64,000 bases of DNA from Methylobacterium sp. UNC378MF (lineage in GTDB: Bacteria > Pseudomonadota > Alphaproteobacteria > Rhizobiales > Beijerinckiaceae). Numbering within the stretch: position 1 is the first letter of the stretch; each line of letters starts with the position of its first letter. Below are positions 9,877 through 18,349 of the stretch, piece by piece. A program made the position numbers and the translations under genes. Under the pieces are notes generated by a model that saw only the letters and a list, made by a program, of their open reading frames with translations, was not told the origin of the DNA and searched no databases. The DNA is taken from the NCBI RefSeq assembly GCF_900103195.1, contig NZ_FMWU01000004.1, forward strand, positions 1 to 64,000. The letters run 5' to 3'.

Positions 9877-12068
9877 CTGGCGCTCGCGGCCGTGCGCGGA
9901 TTGGCCAGCGGCATGACATCGTAGGTCGATTGGGTGCCCGGCCGGACCATCGTCATCGCGATGCCTAGCACGGTACCGCCAGCCCGGCGCAGGTTCGCCA
10001 CGGTCTCGACGGTGTCGGAGAGCTGCGAGCGACCATAGCGCGCACAGCAGAGCACGCCGTCAACGTGACGGGCGAGCATCGGCGCGTCCATCAGCAGGCT
10101 TGTCGGCGGCGTGTCGAGGAGGACGAGGTCGTAGCGGCGACTCCACTGCAGGAACTCCGCCATCCGGTCGCTCATCAGAAGCTCGGTCGAATCCGCGGTG
10201 GGCGTCCCCGCCGGAATGACGTCGAAGCGCCCGGCTGCGACTACAGCCTCGGCCGGATCGATCTCGCCGCGGAGCACGCCGCCGAGTCCCGGCCCGCGGC
10301 CAAGCCCCAGCGAGGCCTCGAAGTTTGGACGCCGCAGGTCGCATTCAACCACGAGGACCCGCCGACCGATCGCTGCGCCGATGCCGGCGAGCGCGAAAGC
10401 CGTGAACGACTTGCCCTCCCGCGGCTTCCCCGAGGTCACAAGGATGATGCGGGATTTGCCGGCGCCTGCCAGCACGAGATGGGCGTGCAGGTTGCGCAGG
10501 ACGTTCTGCATCACTGGATCGACCCGCGCCCGCGCCAACGCCTCCGCGAGGTCGAGTTCGCGCTGACGCTCGGAGAAGCGTCCGACGAGGCCGGCCGGCT
10601 CGAGGCTCGGCAGCTGCGCGAAGACCGGAGCACCGGTACCGGCCATGAGTTGCTCGGAATTGCGCACCCGTCGATCGGTGTAGTCCCGAAGCAGCGCCGC
10701 GGCCGCGGCCAGCACGCCCGCGAGTACGATGCCGCCCGCTAGGAACGGCACCGCTTTGGGTGAGAACGGCTCCTGCGGTACCTCAGCGAGGCTGACCAGC
10801 CGCGTGCTGCCGGTGAGGATCCGCCGCTCGGTCTCCAGCTCGCCCGCCCGCTTCACCAGATCGGCGTAGCGAGTGCGCTTGATCTCGGCATTGCGCACCA
10901 TGCCCTCGATCGACGCCTCGTCGTCCATGGCGGCGGCGGCCTCGGTCTTTGCGGTTTCGAGTTGCGCCCGCAGCGACCTGGCGAGGGCGTTCGACGCCTC
11001 GTAGGACTTGCGCAAGCCCTTTGCGACGTTGCCGACCTCCTGCTCGATGCGCGCGCGCAGGCTCGCCTGCTCGGTCTCGAGCGCCCGGATGACCGGATGG
11101 TTCGCACCCAGCAGGGTGCTCTGATTGGCGAGCTGCGCGCTGACGCCGCTGAGCTGCTGCTTCAGAGATACGACGGTCTGGCTTGCCAGAACCGCCGGGG
11201 CGCTGTCGGCGCCGCGGGCACCCTTGCTCTCGATCTCGCTGAGGCGCGCGGCGGCGTCCGCCTTGGCCGTCTCGGCGGCCGCAAGCTGCTGGCTGATGCT
11301 GGTCAGCCGCTCGGCGCTGATTGGCGCCGTCGAACCCTTCAGGAGTCCCTTGCGCCGCCGGAAGGTCTGGATCCGGGTGTCATCCGCGCGGATCGACGCG
11401 TCCAGCTGGCTGATCTCGGTGTGAAGCCAGTCGGCGGCCGCCTTGCGGCTCGAAGCCTGGGTCTCCCGCTGATCATCGAGGAAGGCGTTGATCAGGCCGT
11501 TGGCCATCGTCTGCGCCGTCTCGGGCAGCGGCGACTTGTAGCCGATGGTGATGATACGCGAGCGGCCGGAGCTGAGGACCGAGTAGCGCTTCTGCAGATA
11601 CTCGACGAGGGCGTTGCGATCCGTCGTGAGCTTCGTGCAGGCGGCTTCCTTCTTGGCGCTGATCTGGTCCGGATGCCCGCTCGTGGCCGCGTAGCGGCAC
11701 TCGGCCAAGACGGATGCGGTCAGGCCCTCGTCGATCGCGAGGCGGAGCAACCGGGGCGAGCGGATTACGAGGATCTGGCTCTCGATGTCGGCCGGGTCGC
11801 CGATCTTCTGGATCCAGGCCATGGAGGCATTGTTGGCGCCCGGTTCGGCCTCGGCGACGATCACTGAGCCGCTCGCCACGTATTGCGGCTGGATCATCAG
11901 CAGTGCCGTGATCACGAGTCCGAGAATCGTGGCGAACACCGCCGCGAACAGGTAGCGCCGATGCCAGATCCGGGCGAGTGAGGCGGCCAGTGGATTGCCG
12001 CGCGCCGGCTCCTGGGCAAAAGCGCGGACGGGCGTTCGATCAGCCAGATCTACAGTCAGGAAGGACAT
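9873..12068 (-). CDS. Wzz/BY-kinase polysaccharide co-polymerase
   Basis: A 731-residue bacterial tyrosine kinase fused to a Wzz chain-length domain, sitting in the inner membrane and controlling export and polymer length. TM1 is at about 40-60. A long periplasmic coiled-coil region runs to about 430, with TM2 at 440-462. In the cytosolic kinase, Walker A is GKPREGKS (about 545), Walker A' is VLVVECDLRRP and Walker B is LVLLDTPP (about 646). The ATG at 12068 is chosen over a start 60 nt earlier because it begins right before a normal Wzz N-terminus and avoids a 49-nt overlap. Unusually, the tail has a single Tyr (TYDVMP) instead of a tyrosine cluster. Confidence 0.9.
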   Translation of the reverse strand: MSFLTVDLADRTPVRAFAQEPARGNPLAASLARIWHRRYLFAAVFATILGLVITALLMIQPQYVASGSVIVAEAEPGANNASMAWIQKIGDPADIESQILVIRSPRLLRLAIDEGLTASVLAECRYAATSGHPDQISAKKEAACTKLTTDRNALVEYLQKRYSVLSSGRSRIITIGYKSPLPETAQTMANGLINAFLDDQRETQASSRKAAADWLHTEISQLDASIRADDTRIQTFRRRKGLLKGSTAPISAERLTSISQQLAAAETAKADAAARLSEIESKGARGADSAPAVLASQTVVSLKQQLSGVSAQLANQSTLLGANHPVIRALETEQASLRARIEQEVGNVAKGLRKSYEASNALARSLRAQLETAKTEAAAAMDDEASIEGMVRNAEIKRTRYADLVKRAGELETERRILTGSTRLVSLAEVPQEPFSPKAVPFLAGGIVLAGVLAAAAALLRDYTDRRVRNSEQLMAGTGAPVFAQLPSLEPAGLVGRFSERQRELDLAEALARARVDPVMQNVLRNLHAHLVLAGAGKSRIILVTSGKPREGKSFTAFALAGIGAAIGRRVLVVECDLRRPNFEASLGLGRGPGLGGVLRGEIDPAEAVVAAGRFDVIPAGTPTADSTELLMSDRMAEFLQWSRRYDLVLLDTPPTSLLMDAPMLARHVDGVLCCARYGRSQLSDTVETVANLRRAGGTVLGIAMTMVRPGTQSTYDVMPLANPRTAASAR

Positions 12069-12079
12069 GCGGACCGCCC

Positions 12080-13249
12080 TCAGCCGACGGCTTCGAGGCG
12101 CGGCAGGATCCGCGGGCGCGTTTCGCAAGCGGCCCGGTGCAGAACGAGCTGCTCATCGACGAAGTTCGCGAACCGGCTCCGGAACAGGTCGGCCGAGAAC
12201 AGCTCCGCCTGCGCCCAACAGGCCTCCCGGGTGAAATGGCTCTGCTGTTGCAAAAACCGGCGCACGCAATCGGCGATGGCCTGCGGCTCGGGCTTATCGA
12301 AGAACATTCCTGTGCGCTGCGGGCCCCGAATCTGAACCGTCTCCCGCGCGCCGCCGCGGCCCAGCGCGAGGACCGGAGTGCCCTCAGACGTGGCTTCGAC
12401 CACGATGATCCCGAAATCCTCCTCGGCCGCGAAAATGAAGGCGCGGGCCGTGGCCATGAGATGGCGCAGCTCCGCGTCCGGGACGAAGCCCGCGAAGGAC
12501 ACGTTCGGTCCCGCGATTTCGCGCAGCCGCGCCGCGTCGGGGCCGGAGCCTGCGACCACGAGTTCGAGGTCGGGGAGCAGGGCGAAGGCGCGGATGACGG
12601 CCTCGACGTTCTTGTAGGGTACGAGCCGGCTTGCCACGAGGAAGTGGTTGTCGCGTGGTCCGTCGAAGCGCTGGTTCGGCAGTGTGATCGGCGGATGGAT
12701 GACCTCGGCCGTCCGGCCGTAGACCTTATGGATGCGCCGGGCGACAAAGGCGGAATTGGCCACGATCGCATTCGGACCGGCCGATGTACGGAAATCCCAG
12801 ATCCGCATCCGGTGGAGGATGAGCCGGGCGAGCAGGCTCTTCATCCCCGTCTCGCAGCCACTCTCCCGCAGGTAGGTGTGCTGCATGTCCCAGGCGTAGC
12901 GCATGGGCGAGTGGATATAGGAGACGTGGAGCTGGTCCGGCCCGGTCAGGACGCCCTTGGCCACGGCGTAGCTGCTGGAGATGACGAGATCGTAGGCTGA
13001 CAGATCAAACTGCTCGATCGCGATCGGCATCAATGGCAAGTAGTTGCGATGCCGCGTCCGCGCGAAGGGCAGGTGCTGGATGAAGCTCGTCTGCGCCTGC
13101 CTGTATCCCAGCTTTGCCCGGTCTGCCGCCGGCAGGAAGTCGAAGAGCGCGTAGACATCGGCGTCGGGATAGATCCGCAGCAGCTGCTCAAGGACACGCT
13201 CGGCGCCGCCGACGATATACAGCCAGTCGTGGACAATCGCGACACGCAT
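12080..13249 (-). CDS. GT4-family glycosyltransferase, first gene of the polysaccharide run
   Basis: A 389-residue glycosyltransferase beginning MRVAIVHDWLYIVGGAERV, a form common in exopolysaccharide GT4 enzymes acting early in repeat-unit synthesis. Middle signatures are YIHSPMRYAWDMQ and SAFVARRI. The donor EX7E motif is in AEEDFGIIVVEATSEGTPV. I use the ATG at 13249; a GTG immediately before it adds one residue. GAGGAAG lies 7 nt upstream. It precedes the kinase gene by 11 nt and follows a 273-nt AT-rich promoter region, so it likely heads the minus-strand operon. The exact sugar is unknown. Confidence 0.88.
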   Translation of the reverse strand: MRVAIVHDWLYIVGGAERVLEQLLRIYPDADVYALFDFLPAADRAKLGYRQAQTSFIQHLPFARTRHRNYLPLMPIAIEQFDLSAYDLVISSSYAVAKGVLTGPDQLHVSYIHSPMRYAWDMQHTYLRESGCETGMKSLLARLILHRMRIWDFRTSAGPNAIVANSAFVARRIHKVYGRTAEVIHPPITLPNQRFDGPRDNHFLVASRLVPYKNVEAVIRAFALLPDLELVVAGSGPDAARLREIAGPNVSFAGFVPDAELRHLMATARAFIFAAEEDFGIIVVEATSEGTPVLALGRGGARETVQIRGPQRTGMFFDKPEPQAIADCVRRFLQQQSHFTREACWAQAELFSADLFRSRFANFVDEQLVLHRAACETRPRILPRLEAVG

Positions 13250-13522
13250 CACAGCTTCCTCGTCGGTGCGCCGGACGCTGGAAGAATGAATTCCGCCCTG
13301 CGGGTCTCACCTGCGACAGCGAGTAAAGGCACACCCGAGAGCGTAGTAGAGACATTACGTGTAAAAAAGGGGTCACCACGTGGATACCAAACAAAAATGA
13401 GGGTCAACGAAGAGGACAATAGCGCGTGTAAACTTAATTTTCATAAAAAATTAACGTTAAGAAGTGGGTCCAACTCGGGCGCGATCAGACGCGTCTCAGA
13501 TCGGCCCCATCCGCGTCGCAGG
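13250..13522 (-). promoter_or_regulatory. AT-rich upstream region of the polysaccharide operon with an AT-only inverted repeat
   Basis: The stretch contains no convincing gene and is far richer in A and T than its surroundings between about 13330 and 13470. TTAATTTT at 13434-13441 and its exact complement at 13447-13454 form an 8-bp inverted repeat with a 5-base spacer. AT-rich inverted repeats are typical targets of Ros/MucR-type regulators of exopolysaccharide genes in this class, but that link is inference. No clear -35/-10 pair was identified. Confidence 0.4.
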
Positions 13523-14611
13523 TTACGAGACGATCGGAGCGGGCAGGGGGGGAGGAAACGCCCGCCGGTCGAGCCGTCGTCGCAGGCCAGCGATCACCGG
13601 GGTCTCGACATAGCGGAACAGCAACTCTCCGGCAGCCACAGCGGCCGGGAACGCGAGCGCGAAGATCAGGGCTGCCCGTCCGAACCCGGGGGCCACTAAG
13701 ATTGTCGCGACCTTGGCGGCACTGTGCAGCAGAAGGTTGTGGATCAGGTAGAACGAGTAGCTCGCATTCCCCTGTGAAAGCAGCCACCGCGACTGGAGCG
13801 CGATACCGCCCTGCTCCAGTAGTAGCAGCGCGCCAACGACCAGGACGGCCGCGGTGCCCCAGAATAGCGGGCGGGCGAAACCGGACAATTCGGGTTCGAT
13901 GCCGAGCGCGTAGGCCCCGAACTGGCCGCCGAGGACGAGCAGCGCCGCCATCGCCAAGGCCGCCCCAGCCGCACGCCGGACCGGGAAGCCCGCGGGCGGT
14001 GCGCCGAGGCGGAGATAGGCGTAGCCCAGCCCGATGCCGGCGGCGAACTCGATGACGATGGGCTTCGTGTAATACGCCCAGTAGAGGCTGGAATTCGGCA
14101 GACATCCGAGCAGGATCAGCGCGAGGAAGATTGCGGCCCCGCCGAGTGCCCGAAAGGCGGGCTTCGGCACCAGCAGCAGGCCTGCGAAGACCATGTAGAA
14201 GAACATCTCGTAGTTGAGCGTCCAGCCGACCGAATTCAGCGGCTCGATATAGCCGCCTCGGGAAAACGGCAGGAATAGCAGCGACTGGATCAGATAATCT
14301 GGCCGGACCTCCATGATCCCGATGGGCCTCAGGCCGGTCAGGGCGATGAGCGCCAAGCCGATCGTGACCAGCCAGTAGACCGGGACGACGCGCGAAGCCC
14401 GGCGGAGCAGGAATCCACCGGGACTCTCGTGGCGCCGGCTGGTGCTCACGAACATGATGAAGCCGGACAGGACGAAGAACACGTCGACGCCGCAGGCGCC
14501 GAAGGCCAGGAGATCCGGGCGCGGCAGGACCGGTCCGATGTACAGGCCGTAATGTGTGAGGAAGACCAGGTACGACGCGACGGCACGCAGAATTTGCAGG
14601 TTGTAGATCAT
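13523..14611 (-). CDS. Acyltransferase 3 family membrane protein (OafA/ExoZ-like)
   Basis: A 362-residue polytopic membrane acyltransferase that usually puts acetyl or succinyl groups on surface polysaccharides. The N-terminus MIYNLQILRAVASYLVFLTH has the R-x-x-x-[S/A] helix with its following His (H20), and GVDVFFVLSGFIM is the second family signature. About ten hydrophobic segments follow. ATG at 14611 is the start. It is separated from the glycosyltransferase operon by the AT-rich region and is transcribed in the same direction, with about 385 nt before the divergent carrier-protein gene. The acyl group and target are unknown; modification of the neighbouring polysaccharide is the simplest reading. 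Confidence 0.88.
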   Translation of the reverse strand: MIYNLQILRAVASYLVFLTHYGLYIGPVLPRPDLLAFGACGVDVFFVLSGFIMFVSTSRRHESPGGFLLRRASRVVPVYWLVTIGLALIALTGLRPIGIMEVRPDYLIQSLLFLPFSRGGYIEPLNSVGWTLNYEMFFYMVFAGLLLVPKPAFRALGGAAIFLALILLGCLPNSSLYWAYYTKPIVIEFAAGIGLGYAYLRLGAPPAGFPVRRAAGAALAMAALLVLGGQFGAYALGIEPELSGFARPLFWGTAAVLVVGALLLLEQGGIALQSRWLLSQGNASYSFYLIHNLLLHSAAKVATILVAPGFGRAALIFALAFPAAVAAGELLFRYVETPVIAGLRRRLDRRAFPPPLPAPIVS

Positions 14612-14996
14612 CGCGCGCCGACTGATGGCTGGGCTCCACCCGGGACGAGCGAAGCCCCGCCTTTATGACCGACGTGGCCCCACAACGTCACGATGAGTTC
14701 GAAATCGTCCTAAATGGCGCGGCGTCCGGAAACCAAATTACCCGGCGTGGTTACACGCGTGGGTTACCTCACCCCCAAGTTCCCTGAAAAATACGATCAC
14801 GAAATCAGGGCCGGAAAGTGATCGTAAAGGTCGCGGCGGAGACTATAGCGACTTGGCTCTGCGTGACTTCTGTTTGGGCCACGGGCCAGTTTTCGACGCG
14901 GCAGGAAAACCGCCATTTACTATTAATCGATGGATAATTTGACGGCGCGCCGATTTGTTCAATAGCGTCATGATCACTGGTATAAGGAGTTCCGCC
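14612..14996. promoter_or_regulatory. Divergent promoter region with a 9-bp inverted repeat
   Basis: This 385-nt gap separates the divergent acyltransferase and carrier-protein genes and is AT-richer than average. TACGATCAC at 14792-14800 and GTGATCGTA at 14818-14826 are exact complements 17 nt apart, a candidate operator for the plus-strand cluster. Two direct GGTTAC copies lie near 14750-14770. The carrier-protein SD AAGGAG at 14984-14989 closes the region. No gene was recognised inside it. Confidence 0.4.
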
Positions 14997-15251
14997 TTGA
15001 ACATCGCTCAAGATATCCGAGAGATTCTCGGCTCGAACGAGGCCTTCTCCGGCAAGGCCGATCGGCTCTCCGAGGATGACAGCCTGTTCGATCTCGGGCT
15101 GGATTCGTTCGGTTCGGTGCAGTTGATGCTGGCGCTCGAGGAGCGCTTCAACATCGAGTTTCCCGACGAGCTCCTGAACCGCAAGTCATTTTCGACGATC
15201 CGCGCGATCCGCGAGGCCGTCTCCACCCTGATCCAGCAGGAAGCCGCATGA
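14997..15251 (+). CDS. Small acyl/aminoacyl carrier protein
   Basis: An 84-residue carrier protein. The phosphopantetheine attachment site is Ser37 in [11 protein letters not shown], and the rest is the usual acidic four-helix fold. The TTG at 14997 is the start, set by AAGGAG 7 nt upstream and by the length; ATG 14970 or TTG 14955 would place that SD inside the gene. Its stop overlaps the next start as ATGA. Carrier proteins of this size encoded beside a seryl-tRNA-synthetase-like ligase are the known acceptors of that ligase, which loads glycine or alanine on the phosphopantetheine thiol. A PPTase from elsewhere in the genome would be needed. Confidence 0.9.
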   Translation: MNIAQDIREILGSNEAFSGKADRLSEDDSLFDLGLDSFGSVQLMLALEERFNIEFPDELLNRKSFSTIRAIREAVSTLIQQEAA

Positions 15252-16411
15252 GCACGCTCGCCGCGCGCGCAGAGCGGGCGGCCGCGGTGGCGGCGCGCCA
15301 CGCCGACGCCGTCGATCGCGAAGGCCGCTTCCCCGAGGAGGCGGTGGCCGCGATGAAGGCCGAGCGTCTCCTGGGCCTTCAGATCCCGGGGCAGTTCGGA
15401 GGCGAGGGCGCCGGCCTCACGCAGATCGCCGAGCTGTGCAGCACCCTCGGGCAGGCCTGCAGCGCGGCCGCGATGGTGTTCGCGATGCACCACATCAAGG
15501 TGTCAAGCCTCGTGACCCACGGCCTCGACAGCCGGTGGCACGGCCACCTCATGGAGCGCATCGCAGGCGAGCAGCTTCTGGTCGCCTCCTCGACCACCGA
15601 GGCCGGCATCGGCGGCGACCTGCGCAACAGCCTCTGCGCCGTGGAGACGACCGGGGATTGTTTCGCCCTGGGCAAGGATGCGTCGGTCATTTCCTACGGC
15701 GCCCAGGCCGATCTGATCCTCGCCACCGCCCGCCGGCATCCGGATTCCGCGACCTCCGATCAGGTCCTCGTTGCGCTGATGGCCGATCAGATTTCCCTCG
15801 TGCGCACGGGCGACTGGGATACCCTCGGCATGCGGGGGACCTGCAGCGACGGCTTCCGTCTGGAGGCTCGAAACGTCCCGCTCGAGCAAATTCTGCCGAA
15901 GCCCTTTGCCGAGATCGCCGCCCAGTCGATGTTGGCATCCTCGCACCTGCTGTGGAGCAGCGTCTGGTACGGGATCGCGACCTACGCGCTGGACCGCGCC
16001 CGCGCGTTCGTGCAGGCCGACGCGCGGCGCCGGCCCGGACAGGTCCCGCCCACGGCCCTGCGGCTGGCCGAGGTCTCCAACGCGCACCAAGCCATGCGCG
16101 GCGCCATCGTATCGGCTCTGCGCCGCTTCGAGGATGCGCACGGGGACGCCGACACGATCGGCTCGGTCGGCTTCTGCGTGATGCTCAACAACCTGAAGGT
16201 CACCGTTTCGGACATGGCGGTCGATATCGTGCGGGGCGCCCTCGCGATCGTCGGCCTCGCCGGGTACCGGAACGACACGCCCTTCAGCCTGGGACGGCCG
16301 CTGCGCGACGTCCTCTCCGCACCGCTGATGATCGGCAACGATCGCATCCTCGCCAACACCGCCAAGCTCCTGCTCGTGCAGAAGGGCAGCGGCCAGCTCA
16401 TGAGTGCGTGA
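15248..16411 (+). CDS. Acyl-CoA dehydrogenase-like flavoprotein
   Basis: A 387-residue protein of the acyl-CoA dehydrogenase superfamily, coupled to the carrier protein by an ATGA overlap. The N-terminal helical domain ([18 protein letters not shown]), the flavin-binding [11 protein letters not shown] segment and the C-terminal four-helix domain ([20 protein letters not shown]) are all present. In most relatives a Tyr-Glu-Gly-Thr motif near the C-terminus supplies the catalytic base. Here it reads MIGNDRI, with Ile362 in the Glu position. Members in carrier-protein pathways oxidise aminoacyl- or acyl-thioesters on the carrier, and that is the best guess here. An alternative base elsewhere, or a non-dehydrogenase activity, is possible. 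Confidence 0.88.
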   Translation: MSTLAARAERAAAVAARHADAVDREGRFPEEAVAAMKAERLLGLQIPGQFGGEGAGLTQIAELCSTLGQACSAAAMVFAMHHIKVSSLVTHGLDSRWHGHLMERIAGEQLLVASSTTEAGIGGDLRNSLCAVETTGDCFALGKDASVISYGAQADLILATARRHPDSATSDQVLVALMADQISLVRTGDWDTLGMRGTCSDGFRLEARNVPLEQILPKPFAEIAAQSMLASSHLLWSSVWYGIATYALDRARAFVQADARRRPGQVPPTALRLAEVSNAHQAMRGAIVSALRRFEDAHGDADTIGSVGFCVMLNNLKVTVSDMAVDIVRGALAIVGLAGYRNDTPFSLGRPLRDVLSAPLMIGNDRILANTAKLLLVQKGSGQLMSA

Positions 16412-17367
16412 TGGAATCGCTCTCCTCTCTCCCTGGCGACGCCCTGCTCGACGACGAGCCGGCCGGCACCCCGACCTTCCTCGACCGCCTGTTCGACTAC
16501 GGGCTGCTGGTACGGACCGGCGTCGACGGCCTCTACGGTCGCAGCGGCGGCTTCGAGAGCGTCGTCGACGCTCTCGACCGTATGATCACGCGCCTCGGCG
16601 CCGCCGAGGGGGCCGAGGTGCTGCGCTTCCCGCCCGCCATGAGCCGGCCGGCCTTCGAGCGCAGCGGTTACCTGAAGGGCTTTCCGAACCTCGCCGGAAC
16701 CGTCCACAGCTTCTGTGGCGATGCGCGCGGCCATGCCGAAATCCTCGCCTGCCTCGAGACCGGGACCGACTGGACGGCCCAGCAGGAGGCGACCGACATC
16801 GTCCTGACCCCCGCGGCCTGCTACCCGGTCTACCCGGTCGCCGCAGCTCGAGGGATGCTGCCCGCCGAAGGCCGTCTGTTCGACCTGCAATCCTACTGCT
16901 TCCGCCGCGAGCCGTCGCTCGAGCCGACTCGGATGCAGCTTTTCCGGATGCGCGAATACGTGCGCATGGGCAGTCCCGAGCAGGTTCTCGCGTTCCGCGA
17001 ATCCTGGCTCGAACGCGGCACGGCCATGATGCGCGGCCTCGGTCTCCCGCTCGCCATCGATGCGGCCAACGATCCGTTCTTCGGACGGGCCGGCCGGATG
17101 CTGGCCAACAACCAACGGGCACAGGGCCTGAAGTTCGAGCTGAACGTTCCGGTCAACAGCCTCGAGAAGCCGACGGCCTGTCTCAGCTTCAATTATCACC
17201 AGGACCATTTCGGGAGCACCTGGGCGCTGCGTCAGGCGGATGGCGAAGTCGCCCACACGGCCTGCGTGGGCTTCGGCCTTGAGCGGATCACCCTGGCGCT
17301 CCTGCGTCACCACGGGCTCGACCTCGCCGCCTGGCCTGACGCCGTGCGCGCCGAGCTGTGGGGCTGA
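16411..17367 (+). CDS. Amino acid:[carrier protein] ligase (truncated seryl-tRNA synthetase homologue)
   Basis: A 318-residue class II aminoacyl-tRNA-synthetase catalytic core without a tRNA-binding arm. Such enzymes activate glycine or alanine as adenylate and transfer it to a carrier protein (established for the Bradyrhizobium family). Motif 2 is around [10 protein letters not shown] and motif 3 is GFGLERI (287-293). Cys137 in TPAACYP, Glu182 in RMREY and Cys285 in TACVG match the expected zinc ligands of the family, with the Cys-Glu-Cys spacing of 45 and 103 residues. The ATG at 16411 shares one base with the previous stop. The carrier protein is two genes upstream and DUF1839 follows after one base, so this is a complete loading module. 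Confidence 0.93.
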   Translation: MESLSSLPGDALLDDEPAGTPTFLDRLFDYGLLVRTGVDGLYGRSGGFESVVDALDRMITRLGAAEGAEVLRFPPAMSRPAFERSGYLKGFPNLAGTVHSFCGDARGHAEILACLETGTDWTAQQEATDIVLTPAACYPVYPVAAARGMLPAEGRLFDLQSYCFRREPSLEPTRMQLFRMREYVRMGSPEQVLAFRESWLERGTAMMRGLGLPLAIDAANDPFFGRAGRMLANNQRAQGLKFELNVPVNSLEKPTACLSFNYHQDHFGSTWALRQADGEVAHTACVGFGLERITLALLRHHGLDLAAWPDAVRAELWG

Positions 17368-17368
17368 A

Positions 17369-18343
17369 ATGGTGACCGCCACCCTGCGCCGGCCGGAGGG
17401 TCTCGGAGCGCCGGGACCCTACGTCCCGCATCCGCTCCACGAGTCCAGCCGGGATTGGCCGGAGACGAATTGCTACGTCGACCTCTGGATCGAACTGCTT
17501 CACGGGCGGGGCCTCGCGCCGGAGGCGATGCTGGGCTTCACTCTCCGGCAGGATTTCGAGGGCGACCAGTTCACCTTCTTCAAGCCGCCGCCCGGCGATC
17601 TCGAGCGGCTTTATGGCCTCGAGGTACTGGAACTGGCGGTCTATGGGGGCCTTGAGGCCCACGCCGTGGTTCAGGCGAAGGCTGGCCGGCCAGTGCTGGT
17701 CGAGGTCGACGCGATCCATCTGCCCGATACACTGGGGACCACCTACGGGCGGGAGCACGCCAAGACCACGATCGGCATCCTGGCCCTCGACCCGGCGACG
17801 CAACAACTCGATTACCTCCACAATGCCGGGCGCTACCGACTCTCGGGGGCGGATTATGCAGGCATTTTCGGGCCCGCGACGTTGCCGCCCTACGCCGAGT
17901 TCGTGAAGGCGATCGCCGCGCCTCTCAACTCCGCGGAGCTGCCGGCGGCGGCCCGCGATCTGCTTGCCCGGCATCGCGCCCGGGCTCCGCGCCGCAATCC
18001 CGTCCTGGCCTTCCGCGACGCCCTGGCGGCGGCGGCCGGTGATCTGGTCGTGCGGCCCCTCAGCGTGTTTCACGCCTACGCCTTCAACACGACGCGCCAG
18101 CTCGGCGCCAATTTTGAGATGCTCGCCAGTCATCTCACTTGGCTTGAGGCCCGGGATGCCGGCGGGTTCGCCGCCGCCGCGGCGGCGGCCGCGGACCTGA
18201 GTCGCGAGGCCAAGGCCTTTCAGTTCCAGCTCGCCCGCGCCTTTCACCGCCGCTCCGCGGAAGGTCTGGCTCCACGCCTCGACCGCCTCGCTGCGACCTA
18301 CGACCGCGTCTTCGCGGGACTCGACTGCGCGCTGGACCGCTGA
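17369..18343 (+). CDS. DUF1839 family protein, possible carrier-protein-dependent transferase
   Basis: A 324-residue cytosolic protein with no signal peptide or membrane helix. The ATG at 17369 begins one base after the ligase stop; an upstream in-frame extension lies inside the ligase gene and is rejected. The family core is plain: ETNCYVDLWIELLH (Cys35), DFEGDQFTFFKPP, and EVDAIHLPDTLGTTY followed by REHAKTTIG (His130) and LDYLHNAGRY. Function has not been established as far as I know. The NCY motif, the valine-Asp-Leu-Pro segment and the later His resemble the cysteine-protease-like BtrH fold, which transfers acyl groups from a carrier protein to an aminoglycoside. I infer, not prove, a similar transfer of the aminoacyl group. 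Confidence 0.85.
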   Translation: MVTATLRRPEGLGAPGPYVPHPLHESSRDWPETNCYVDLWIELLHGRGLAPEAMLGFTLRQDFEGDQFTFFKPPPGDLERLYGLEVLELAVYGGLEAHAVVQAKAGRPVLVEVDAIHLPDTLGTTYGREHAKTTIGILALDPATQQLDYLHNAGRYRLSGADYAGIFGPATLPPYAEFVKAIAAPLNSAELPAAARDLLARHRARAPRRNPVLAFRDALAAAAGDLVVRPLSVFHAYAFNTTRQLGANFEMLASHLTWLEARDAGGFAAAAAAAADLSREAKAFQFQLARAFHRRSAEGLAPRLDRLAATYDRVFAGLDCALDR

Positions 18344-18349
18344 GAGGCG

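Noticed and set aside
7936..9924. Long plus-strand open frame opposite two glycosyltransferases
   Set aside because: Low-complexity composition and complete overlap with clear GT4 genes on the other strand.
13487..13498. Palindrome AGACGCGTCT near the acyltransferase end
   Set aside because: Short and without a T-tract; chance palindromes of this size are common in GC-rich DNA.
14805..15011. 68-codon minus-strand frame overlapping the carrier-protein start
   Set aside because: No SD and no resemblance to a protein family; it crosses the SD and start of the carrier protein.
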